Part shown: piece after piece, positions 17,124-24,758 of the stretch | How the letters are laid out: each line of letters begins with the position of its first letter | Numbering within the stretch: the stretch's first letter is position 1 | Assembly: GCF_900107795.1 (NCBI RefSeq) | Contig: NZ_FNRL01000026.1 | Coordinates: forward strand, 1-64,000 | Length of the DNA: 64,000 bases | Source of the DNA: Chitinophaga terrae (ex Kim and Jung 2007) | GTDB taxonomy: Bacteria; Bacteroidota; Bacteroidia; Chitinophagales; Chitinophagaceae | Direction: 5' to 3' | Program-made: the position numbers and the translations under genes | The notes under the pieces: model-generated | What the model was told of the DNA's origin: nothing | Databases searched by the model: none | Seen by the model: only the letters and a program-made list of their open reading frames with translations

Positions 17124-17905
17124 AAAGATTGTACTAAAGGTAAATTGATCACAACGGCTGTTCCGCCTGCGGTAGTTACTTCCCAGTTGATGTTGCCTTT
17201 CAGCAGCTTTGTCCGGTGTTGCATATTCCGGATGCCAAGTCCTTTTGCCATAACTGATTTATCGAAGCCGGCGCCATCATCTGCTATGATAACGATCAAT
17301 TGCTGGTTGCTTTGCCGCATGCTGATGTCGATGATCTGGGGTTGGGCATGTTTGATGCTGTTCTGAATGGCTTCCTGGATGATACGGAACAGGATGATCT
17401 GGGGCTCGGCCTGCAACGGTAAAACCATTACATCGTAAGAGAATTTAACGGTGATTGCCTTGCTGGCATTTATCCTGTCGATTTCTGCTTTGAGATTATC
17501 TACCAGGCTGAATTGATCGAGCCACTGACGGCTGAACGATTTCGACAGCGCCCGCAGGTGCTGGATAGCGGTGCTGAGCGTGGCTTCCGCAGTAAGTAAC
17601 GTATCCGGCACAATGGCCATATTACGCTGGGTTACATTGATCAGCAACTTGGTGCTACTGAGTAGCTGCCCGATGTCGTCGTGCAGTTCCTGGCCCAAAT
17701 GAGCAAAGGCCTCTTCCTGCATTTCGATCTGGGACCACATTAGCTGTTTGTCGTACTCTTCTTTCATTAATTTAAGCTGATGTAAATGTGCATCCTGCTT
17801 CTTTTTATAACTTATTACAGCTGCAATCACCACCAGTCCCATGACGATGACCAACAATGTAATAAATGTTACAGCTACAAAGAGATCCTGGTTGACCGGA
17901 AGCAT
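17120..17905 (-). CDS. Sensor histidine kinase, NarL-partner (HisKA_3) type
   Basis: A 261-aa membrane kinase with one N-terminal transmembrane helix (about 10-32), no extracytoplasmic sensor domain, and a short coiled stretch. The dimerisation/phosphoacceptor region carries H75 in QELHDDIGQLL, and the HATPase_c domain (about 165-258) contains IIQEAIQNSIKHA and ADDGAGFD. Because it lacks a sensor of its own, it may take its signal from the polytopic membrane protein encoded immediately upstream, whose gene overlaps it by 31 bp. It overlaps the regulator gene by 4 bp. Confidence 0.93.
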   Translation of the reverse strand: MLPVNQDLFVAVTFITLLVIVMGLVVIAAVISYKKKQDAHLHQLKLMKEEYDKQLMWSQIEMQEEAFAHLGQELHDDIGQLLSSTKLLINVTQRNMAIVPDTLLTAEATLSTAIQHLRALSKSFSRQWLDQFSLVDNLKAEIDRINASKAITVKFSYDVMVLPLQAEPQIILFRIIQEAIQNSIKHAQPQIIDISMRQSNQQLIVIIADDGAGFDKSVMAKGLGIRNMQHRTKLLKGNINWEVTTAGGTAVVINLPLVQSL

Positions 17906-18516
17906 ATTACCCCTTTTATGAGTATAATATACAACAGGTAATTGGATAATGAGTTGAGGACAGAGAAAAAGTGCCTGGCCCTGGCCGTATCATTTTCCAA
18001 TAGCAGGTTGTAAAATGCATTTACGCTCACTGAGGCTGCGAAATACACAAAAAAAGCAAGGGTTAACCAAAAATATGGATGCCGGAATATAGACGATTCA
18101 TCGGGGGTTATTGAAAAAAAGGATAAAAGGCACCAGCTAATAACCAAAAAGCTTTCAATGGTGATGTTGATACCCGGAAAGGCCCTCCATCCGCCCAAAA
18201 CAAAGCTGTAGAACAAAGAAACTATCCCGAAAATAAAAATGGAAACACCCATTAATAACCTGAAGCGGTAGTCTCTTATTCCAGATCTCAGGATAATCGT
18301 AATCAGACTATATTCCAGCACCACGAAAAAGTGATATACTATAAAAAACGCTTGCCCTTTTGTCCCGATAAACTCTACGATCACCTCTGTAACTATAGAT
18401 ACTGCCAGCAATAAGCTAAGCATTCTCACTTCCCTGTATTGAAGGTGAAATAAGCTCATTACAAAGCAGGCAACCAGTAATACATAGTAGGCGTAAACCC
18501 ATCCGTTCATCGGCAC
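17875..18516 (-). CDS. Polytopic membrane protein of unknown function
   Basis: A 213-aa integral membrane protein with about six or seven hydrophobic helices spread over its whole length. I recognise no named domain. The gene overlaps the kinase by 31 bp and starts 15 bp after the stop of the 182-aa protein gene, so it is in the same operon. A seven-helix-like sensor or a partner of the sensor-less kinase is a reasonable guess; similar proteins beside NarL-type kinases are familiar in Chitinophagaceae, from memory. Confidence 0.75.
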   Translation of the reverse strand: MPMNGWVYAYYVLLVACFVMSLFHLQYREVRMLSLLLAVSIVTEVIVEFIGTKGQAFFIVYHFFVVLEYSLITIILRSGIRDYRFRLLMGVSIFIFGIVSLFYSFVLGGWRAFPGINITIESFLVISWCLLSFFSITPDESSIFRHPYFWLTLAFFVYFAASVSVNAFYNLLLENDTARARHFFSVLNSLSNYLLYIILIKGVICFRSTRISL

Positions 18517-18531
18517 AAAATATTGGTTAAT

Positions 18532-19080
18532 TTATTTTAAGTGGCTCATGTCGGCTGTTGCCAGCGGAGAATTATGCGCTTTCAATGCCTCGAATATCTG
18601 ACCCAAAGACTCCAGTCCTTTACCTCCTCTTCCATTACCTCTTTCCTCGGTATTCGGATCGTCGGGGTCTCCCTCCAACATCCGGTTATCAATAGCTTTC
18701 TGCAGCAAATGCGCCTGCCCTAACTGCACAAACCCAGCATCCAATCCCTGGGCGGCCAGGCTGATCTTCTGGTTGGGCTCCGGGATCGCAAAATGAAAAC
18801 GAACGTATTCACAGTTCGGCTGGCTTAGGATACGCATCAGCGATGCTTTACTGAAATCGATAGCATACGTATCCTGGAACGCTTGTCCCACTTCGGGATG
18901 GCTCTGGATGTAATTATAAAAATTATTCAGCATTCCGAAAAAAGCGCCCACTGTTACAGGCATTCCATAGGTTTCTGTGGTGCTGGTAAATGGCATGTTG
19001 TAGTTGAGTTGCTCTGAACTTGGCTCCAGGTAACCCTGCCCGTTACATGCATAACCGGCATAAGACATTTGATCGCTCAT
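18532..19080 (-). CDS. Conserved small protein, possible substrate or signal
   Basis: A 182-aa soluble protein with no signal peptide. The N-terminus is rich in Tyr, Gly and Asn (YAGYACNGQGYLEP, Cys12). The core around residues 80-100 reads SLMRILSQPNCEYVRFHFAI (Cys90), a pattern I associate with a widespread unnamed family of small Bacteroidota proteins having an RIL..PGC..IR.YYG core. The C-terminal third has an acidic DPDDPN stretch followed by a flexible GNGRGGKG. It is encoded 86 bp downstream of the radical SAM gene and 15 bp upstream of the membrane protein and kinase genes. It could be a modified peptide precursor, a signalling partner or neither. I cannot assign a function. Confidence 0.65.
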   Translation of the reverse strand: MSDQMSYAGYACNGQGYLEPSSEQLNYNMPFTSTTETYGMPVTVGAFFGMLNNFYNYIQSHPEVGQAFQDTYAIDFSKASLMRILSQPNCEYVRFHFAIPEPNQKISLAAQGLDAGFVQLGQAHLLQKAIDNRMLEGDPDDPNTEERGNGRGGKGLESLGQIFEALKAHNSPLATADMSHLK

Positions 19081-19129
19081 ATTTGTTATCAGTTTAGTGT
19101 AAACAAATATTTTACTTTTTTACTATAAC

Positions 19130-19153
19130 AATACCGGGATTTTCCCCGGTATT
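19130..19153 (-). terminator. Hairpin between radical SAM and small-protein genes
   Basis: AATACCGGG (19130-19138) pairs with CCCGGTATT (19145-19153) around six bases. It begins 14 bases beyond the radical SAM stop. There is no U-run on the minus strand, so it may be an attenuator or an RNA-processing or stability element that sets different levels of the two products. Confidence 0.5.
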
Positions 19154-19166
19154 CTTCTTCAATAGT

Positions 19167-21365
19167 TTACAGATGCAAAAGTCCCTGCCTGTATAAGGTG
19201 TTAACCGGTTTGTTATCCCAGAAAAGTTCAAAATCCTCCAGCCCTGCCGCTTCATAACTGGCTTTAATTTCCTGTAACGTATATACTTTAGGGTTATCTA
19301 TCGCCAGGGAAGGCAGCAGGCCGGCCAGCCATCTTCCCTGTTCGGGGGCCACACTAATGCTCATTTTTTCCTTTTTCCCCTGGAAAGTAAATGAGGCCAC
19401 TTCCCAGGTATTTCCTTTTTTCGATTTGGTAATGATCTCCATTGTTGGCTGATGCCCCAGGTAGATCACCTTTGTTGTAGGTTTGATGGTTCCGGGTTCC
19501 GGCTCCAGCAGCGCATTGGTAATGAAGTCGGGCGGCACAGAGGTCTTTGGCACTTTAAAATCGAACCATTTAGACAAAGGATGATCCAGGCAGGCCCCAT
19601 GCATAAAGTTAAACAGGGATTTTTTCAAGCCAAAGCTGAATGCTTCGTGATCAGCCCCTGTAGGATCGATATGCATGATATCATTATTTGCGAAGGCTCC
19701 GACAACAGCAGTTTCTTTTTCTACTTTGAATTTGGCAGGTTCGAGTCCCACGGGGCTATGGGCCGTCATGGTGAACTGGTGCCAGAAGGCGCTTTGTAAA
19801 ATACCGGCTGCAAACATCTGCCTCACCATTTCCAGCGCGTCTATGGTTTCCTGGGCCGTTTGCGTAGGGAAACCATACATCAGGTAAGCATGCACCATAA
19901 TGCCCGCTTCACTGAAATGCCTGTTCACCCTGGCTACCTGGGCTACCGTAATCCCTTTCTGGATCAATCCCAGCAACCGGTCCGACGCTACTTCAAGCCC
20001 GCCTGAAACCGCAATGCATCCCGAAGCCTTCAGCAGCAGGCACAGGTCCCTGGTAAAACTCTTTTCAAAACGGATATTCGTCCACCAGCTGACGGTGAGC
20101 TTTCGTCGGATGATCTCCAGCGCTAAAGCCCGCATTAAGGCCGGGGGCGCCGCTTCATCCACAAAGTGGAAGCCCGTTTGCCCCGTTTGAGCGATGATCT
20201 CCTCCATCCTGTCGCAAAGCAGGGAAGCTGTCAACGGCTCATACACCCTGATATAATCCAGGGAGATATCGCAGAACGTGCATTTACCCCAGTAGCAGCC
20301 ATGCGCCATGGTCAGCTTGTTCCACCGCCCATCGCTCCACAGGCTGTGCATAGGGTTAACTACTTCGATGGCAGATATGTATTGGTCCAACAACAGATCG
20401 CTGTAGTCAGGCGTTCCTACCTGCGACTGCTTATAATCGCAGGTTTTTGAATCGTTGATATAAGTTACCTTGCCATCCTGCAGCAGGAAAGTGCGTTTCA
20501 AGGCTTCTACCGGTCTTTCTCCCTTAATATGCTGCAGCAGGTTTTCAATAGGCGCCTCGCCATCATCGAGGGTGATAAAATCTATAAACTCAAATACCCT
20601 GGCATCGCTCAGCGACCGTAGTTCGGTATTGGGAAATCCTCCTCCCATGACCACTTTTACAGCCGGCCAGTGCTGGCGTATATACTGGCCGCAACGCAGG
20701 GCTGCGTACAGGTTGCCGGGGAAAGGCACTGACAGCGCCACCATCGAAGGCTTTATTTCTTCTAGGTATTTTGCCAGCAACTCTATGAGCAGGGTATCTA
20801 TATATGTGTAGGGCGCTTTCAGCGCTTCATACAATTCATCAAAACTATTGGCAGAGCGGCTTAATTTCTCCGCATACCTGCTAAACCCGAAATGAGCATC
20901 CACGCACTCCATGATCAGGTCGGAAAGATCTTCCAGGTACATAGTGGCCAGGTGTTTGGCCCTGTCCTGTATCCCCATTGATCCGAAAGCCCAGTTCAGA
21001 TCATCCAGCTGTGCGAAGCGGGATGCTTCAGGCAAATAATCACGTTTGCTGATCAGGTGCGCCAGGGTCGGATTCTTTCCCTGCAGGAAGCTGATCACCC
21101 CGTCGATGGTTTGAATATATTCTTTTTGAAGTACCAGTATCCTTTTACTGTTCTCTGATATCTCTTCAACCGGGTTGGCTGCGATATAACCGAATAACTC
21201 CTGTAATCCTTTCCTGCAAAACAAGCGCAGGGTTACTTCTATACCCAGGTCTGCCTGCCGGGAAGGAACCTGTTTGGTGTTCAGGAACCCTTTCAGGTAT
21301 GCAGTAGCCGGGTACGGTGTATTGAGTTGTGTAAATGGCGGCGTTATCAGGAATACAGAATTCAA
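19167..21365 (-). CDS. Cobalamin-binding-type radical SAM protein
   Basis: A 732-aa protein. A cobalamin-binding-like domain (about 200-300, with VALSVPFPGN and KVVMGGGFPNTEL, no DxHxxG motif) precedes a radical SAM domain. Its iron-sulfur cysteines are C357-YWGK-C362-TF-C365, a CX4CX2C spacing rather than the usual CX3CX2C; I confirmed this codon by codon. Downstream TIM-barrel motifs include FHFVDEAAPP and SGGLEVASDRLL. The N-terminal ~200 and C-terminal ~150 residues are specific to the subfamily. Proteins of this class catalyse methylation or other radical chemistry on peptides, lipids or small molecules. The substrate is unknown. The next genes on the strand encode a small protein and a two-component system. 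The start at 21365 has a TATTTTTG box 19 bp upstream. Confidence 0.88.
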   Translation of the reverse strand: MNSVFLITPPFTQLNTPYPATAYLKGFLNTKQVPSRQADLGIEVTLRLFCRKGLQELFGYIAANPVEEISENSKRILVLQKEYIQTIDGVISFLQGKNPTLAHLISKRDYLPEASRFAQLDDLNWAFGSMGIQDRAKHLATMYLEDLSDLIMECVDAHFGFSRYAEKLSRSANSFDELYEALKAPYTYIDTLLIELLAKYLEEIKPSMVALSVPFPGNLYAALRCGQYIRQHWPAVKVVMGGGFPNTELRSLSDARVFEFIDFITLDDGEAPIENLLQHIKGERPVEALKRTFLLQDGKVTYINDSKTCDYKQSQVGTPDYSDLLLDQYISAIEVVNPMHSLWSDGRWNKLTMAHGCYWGKCTFCDISLDYIRVYEPLTASLLCDRMEEIIAQTGQTGFHFVDEAAPPALMRALALEIIRRKLTVSWWTNIRFEKSFTRDLCLLLKASGCIAVSGGLEVASDRLLGLIQKGITVAQVARVNRHFSEAGIMVHAYLMYGFPTQTAQETIDALEMVRQMFAAGILQSAFWHQFTMTAHSPVGLEPAKFKVEKETAVVGAFANNDIMHIDPTGADHEAFSFGLKKSLFNFMHGACLDHPLSKWFDFKVPKTSVPPDFITNALLEPEPGTIKPTTKVIYLGHQPTMEIITKSKKGNTWEVASFTFQGKKEKMSISVAPEQGRWLAGLLPSLAIDNPKVYTLQEIKASYEAAGLEDFELFWDNKPVNTLYRQGLLHL

Positions 21366-21383
21366 ATCATCTTATTTAGCCCG

Positions 21384-21391
21384 CAAAAATA
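21384..21391 (-). promoter_or_regulatory. -7 box upstream of radical SAM gene
   Basis: On the minus strand TATTTTTG followed by CGG matches TAnnTTTG in its extended form. A TTTG partner at normal spacing is not seen. The leader would be very short. Confidence 0.4.
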
Positions 21392-21451
21392 GGTCTTTTT
21401 TACCGGCTGGTAAATGATTTTCAAATAGTCTACAAAATTTATAGACTTTTA

Positions 21452-21483
21452 TTTGGAAATAATAAACATGCATTTTATCTTTG
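21452..21483 (+). promoter_or_regulatory. Bacteroidota-type promoter of TlpA-like gene
   Basis: TTTG (21452-21455), 20 bp, then TATCTTTG (21476-21483) fits the consensus closely. The start codon at 21605 is about 120 bp downstream, leaving a leader of roughly 115 nt in which I see no obvious structure. Confidence 0.6.
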
Positions 21484-21604
21484 TTTCACCACCACTGATA
21501 ATCCCCACCAACCTATCAGTATACCCACCAAAATCTTTATCGCCTGCTCCCGCCCCACCCCGGAAAGGCAATGATCTGCATTGTTAAACCAATCATATAC
21601 AATC

Positions 21605-22858
21605 ATGAAAACACATAAGCATTTTCTATTGACCGGTCTGATGGTGGCAGGACTCTTTTCCAACAGCCAGGCTGCTCCCAAGAAACCATTTATCAAAGAA
21701 GGAACATGGAGAGGCGTATTCAGCCTGAACGAATCCAACGTTCCATTCAACTTCGAACTGAAAGGAAAAGATGCCGAACATGCCGTATTTACCCTGTTGA
21801 ATGGCAGTCGCCGCGACGACTTCCATGTAGTACAAACCGCCCCCGATTCTATTTTCATCAAAATGAACACCTATGATGCCGCACTGGTAGCAAAGATCGA
21901 ATCCGATGGCAGGATTACGGGAGAATACAGGAGCCTGGTGCCTAACTTCCGAGGAAACGCCCTGCCCTTCGTTGCTGAATATGGCCAGGCATACCGCTTT
22001 GAAGAGTCAAAGACCACGGCGCCCGCAGCCTATAACATCAGCGGCAAATGGGATCTTACCATCTACAGCAAAGAACCTACTCCCAACCGTATAGGTCTGT
22101 TAAAACAGGAAGGCAACAAACTTACAGGCGTGATCATGTCGGTAGTTGGCGACAGCCGCGAACTGGAAGGCGTAGTACACGGAGATGAGTTTGAATTGTC
22201 AGGGTTTACCGGTCCAAGCCCCATTTACATCAAAGGAAAGATCAATGATGATAAATCATTAACGGGCGAATTGAGTTTAGGTATTTACAACAATATCAAA
22301 TTTGATGGAGCCAAGAATGCGGCGGCAGAACTTCCTGATCCTTACAAGCTGACATTCCTGAAAGAAGGCTACAAGAAACTTGATTTCACATTGCCTGACC
22401 TGAATGGCAAACCTGTATCGCTCAGTGATGAAAAATACAAGGGCAAAGTAGTGATTGTAGAAATTATAGGTACCTGGTGTCCTAACTGTACCGACCAGAC
22501 TTCCTTTCTCTCACCCTGGTTCAACAAGAACAAAGATCGTGGCGTAGAAGCTATTGCCATTGGGTTTGAGCAGAAAGATGACCTGGAATATGCGAAGTAT
22601 ACATTAGGAAAACTCAAGGAAAAATATAATATACAATATGATATTCTTTTTGGTGGCATTGCTGATAAGAAAGTGGCGTCAGAGAAATTACCAGCGCTCA
22701 ACCGTATGATGGCCTTCCCTACTACCATCATTATAGACCGCAAAGGGGAAGTAAGGCAGATACATACCGGCTATACCGGCGAAGTGACGGGTCAATATTA
22801 CAAAGACTATGTAGCTAAATGGAACAAGGACCTGGATGAACTGATCGCGGAAAAATAG
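21605..22858 (+). CDS. TlpA-family thioredoxin with N-terminal lipocalin-like domain
   Basis: Periplasmic thiol-disulfide oxidoreductase, 417 aa from the ATG at 21605; a longer frame begins with TTG at 21581 but would bury the signal peptide (MKTHKHFLLTGLMVAGLFSNSQA). The N-terminal ~240 residues are two beta-rich segments starting GTWRGVFSLNE and GKWDLTIYSKE, and have no catalytic motif. The C-terminal half is a TlpA/AhpC-like domain with active site C292-P-N-C295 in IGTWCPNC. Two-domain TlpA proteins of this kind are common in Bacteroidota, with an unknown target. It has its own promoter and is probably monocistronic, with YceI following after 83 bp. Confidence 0.88.
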   Translation: MKTHKHFLLTGLMVAGLFSNSQAAPKKPFIKEGTWRGVFSLNESNVPFNFELKGKDAEHAVFTLLNGSRRDDFHVVQTAPDSIFIKMNTYDAALVAKIESDGRITGEYRSLVPNFRGNALPFVAEYGQAYRFEESKTTAPAAYNISGKWDLTIYSKEPTPNRIGLLKQEGNKLTGVIMSVVGDSRELEGVVHGDEFELSGFTGPSPIYIKGKINDDKSLTGELSLGIYNNIKFDGAKNAAAELPDPYKLTFLKEGYKKLDFTLPDLNGKPVSLSDEKYKGKVVIVEIIGTWCPNCTDQTSFLSPWFNKNKDRGVEAIAIGFEQKDDLEYAKYTLGKLKEKYNIQYDILFGGIADKKVASEKLPALNRMMAFPTTIIIDRKGEVRQIHTGYTGEVTGQYYKDYVAKWNKDLDELIAEK

Positions 22859-22941
22859 TCCCATTTTTTTCCCGATCCCGTAAACACTGATCCTGAGGCC
22901 GGCCTTACCTTAGTAAACGAAAATTTAAACACACATACTTT

Positions 22942-23586
22942 ATGCAACGATTAGTATCATTGTTATTTATCGGCAGTTCTGTCTTTTTACTATCCTTTAC
23001 CACTCCTGCCAATAACAACGAAGGAAATAAACCTGCCAGATCTGTTACTGCCCGCAAAGCTGCCGTATTCCAGGTTAGCACAACCGACAGTAAAGTTAAC
23101 TGGACCGGCAAAAAGGTTACCGGTCAGCACGAAGGCACTATCAATATCACTGACGGCAAACTGGAATTGGATAACAACGTCCTGAAAAACGGCAATTTCA
23201 CCCTGGACACCCGCAGTATTGTAGTAACTGATATTAAAGATGCAAGCGGCAATGCCAAGTTGCTGGGCCACCTGAAAAGCGATGATTTCTTTTCTGTAGA
23301 GAAATTCCCAACTGCTACCCTGGCCACAACCAGTATTTCCAACAAAGGAAATGGTAACTACGAGATCACCGGGAACCTTACCATCAAAGGAATTACCAAT
23401 CCTGTCAGCTTTCCCGCTACTGTTACAGTTGCAGGCAATAAACTGACGGCAAAGGCGAAGGTGACCATCGACCGTACCAAGTATAATATTAAATATGGCT
23501 CCAAGAGCTTCTTTGAAGGCATTGGCGATAAAGCCATCTACGATGATTTCGACCTGGACGTGGTACTGGTTGCGAATCTGAAATAG
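22942..23586 (+). CDS. YceI-family periplasmic lipid-binding protein
   Basis: A 214-aa protein with a signal peptide (about residues 1-22) and one YceI domain (about 45-212), a lipocalin-like barrel that binds polyisoprenoid or amide lipids in known members. Family features visible are SKVNWTGKKVTGQHEGTIN, the FFSVEKFPTATL segment, the NLTIKGITNPVSFP motif and the final FDLDVVLVA strand. Length is standard. It follows the TlpA-like gene on the same strand and is itself followed by a strong hairpin. Confidence 0.92.
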   Translation: MQRLVSLLFIGSSVFLLSFTTPANNNEGNKPARSVTARKAAVFQVSTTDSKVNWTGKKVTGQHEGTINITDGKLELDNNVLKNGNFTLDTRSIVVTDIKDASGNAKLLGHLKSDDFFSVEKFPTATLATTSISNKGNGNYEITGNLTIKGITNPVSFPATVTVAGNKLTAKAKVTIDRTKYNIKYGSKSFFEGIGDKAIYDDFDLDVVLVANLK

Positions 23587-23624
23587 CTCATTCATTTTTC
23601 TGCTACCCCATTATACAATTCCTT

Positions 23625-23654
23625 GGGAATACAGGCACTATGGCCTGTATTCCC
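23625..23654 (+). terminator. 12-bp hairpin after YceI
   Basis: GGGAATACAGGC (23625-23636) pairs perfectly with GCCTGTATTCCC (23643-23654) around six bases, 38 bp past the YceI stop. There is no U-run on the plus strand, so termination efficiency is uncertain. Confidence 0.55.
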
Positions 23655-23783
23655 GGGAATGCCAATCAAAGACCAATATCTTTTTACAGCCCGACTACAG
23701 GTAACTTTATTTAATCAACCATTTACCGGCAGCTTCCCACCTGGCCGCCAGAGGTATTTTTTTCTTTATAATTCATTGCCGCC

Positions 23784-24758
23784 ATGCAACTGCAAAAAAT
23801 CATATTCTTTGCATTAGGTATTTTTTGTGTCTACGCTTTCCTATGTGGTTTCCAGATCAAACAATCCACCGAGCCGCCCATTACCAAAGTAAAGCTGGGA
23901 GAAAAATTATTTTTTGATCCTATCTTATCGCAGGATCGCAGCATCAGTTGCGCGTCCTGCCATAAACCCGAATTTGCATTCGCAGATACAACTGCCTTTA
24001 GCCTGGGCATACACAACACTCCTACCAAAAGGAATACCCCTGGCATCACGAATATGTCGGGCCGCCCCAGTTTCTTCTGGGATGGACGGGCCAGCAGCCT
24101 CGAAGAACAGGCATTGCAGCCGATCATCAATCCCGATGAAATGGGCTTGCCCATTGAAACCGCGATAGCACGACTCAAATCAGATTCCCTTTATCAACGC
24201 TACTTCCGTGAAGTATTCAATGCGCCGCCCGATAACAAAAACCTCCTGCAGGCCATTGCAGCATACGAACGTACCCTGGAAACGGCCAACAGTCCTTACG
24301 ACAGGTACATTGCCGGCGACGACAATGCCCTGTCGCCCGCTGCTATACGCGGCCGGATGTTGTTCATCGGGAAAGCCAATTGCAGCAACTGCCATTCAGG
24401 AGAGGATTTTACCGCCGACAGGCTTAAGAATATTGGCCTGTACAATGGCACCACATTAAAAGATGCCGGCAGGTTTGAGATCACAAAAGACTCCGCACAC
24501 CAGGGATTTTTTAAAGTGCCCGGGCTCAGGAATGTAGCTGTTACAGCCCCATACATGCACAACGGGATGTTTAAAACACTGAAAGAAGTGATCGCTTACT
24601 ATAACGAACCGGATAAAGTAGTACACAACGGGATAAAACGGGATCTTTCCCTGAATACCCCACTTCATCTCAGCGCGGAAGAAATGAACGACCTGGAAGC
24701 CTTCCTGGTAGCATTAACCGACGACCGATTCAACCAAAAAATCCATCATCAACCATGA
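23784..24758 (+). CDS. Di-heme cytochrome c peroxidase (CcpA/MauG family)
   Basis: A 324-aa exported protein with an N-terminal hydrophobic anchor (about residues 5-22). Two c-type heme sites are present: C56-AS-C59-H60 and C200-SN-C203-H204. Other family features are KLFFDPILSQDRSISCASC, the FFWDGRASSLEEQ motif and the PYMHNGMFKTLKEV stretch. Members reduce hydrogen peroxide or carry out MauG-like oxidations of protein side chains. The gene overlaps the next one, a TonB receptor, by 4 bp (ATGA), so the peroxidase and transporter are coupled, which suggests a task linked to metal or heme uptake; that is inference. Confidence 0.92.
   Translation: MQLQKIIFFALGIFCVYAFLCGFQIKQSTEPPITKVKLGEKLFFDPILSQDRSISCASCHKPEFAFADTTAFSLGIHNTPTKRNTPGITNMSGRPSFFWDGRASSLEEQALQPIINPDEMGLPIETAIARLKSDSLYQRYFREVFNAPPDNKNLLQAIAAYERTLETANSPYDRYIAGDDNALSPAAIRGRMLFIGKANCSNCHSGEDFTADRLKNIGLYNGTTLKDAGRFEITKDSAHQGFFKVPGLRNVAVTAPYMHNGMFKTLKEVIAYYNEPDKVVHNGIKRDLSLNTPLHLSAEEMNDLEAFLVALTDDRFNQKIHHQP

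Noticed and set aside
23623-23817. A 64-codon frame before the di-heme peroxidase
   Set aside because: It begins inside the YceI hairpin and overlaps the true peroxidase start in another frame.
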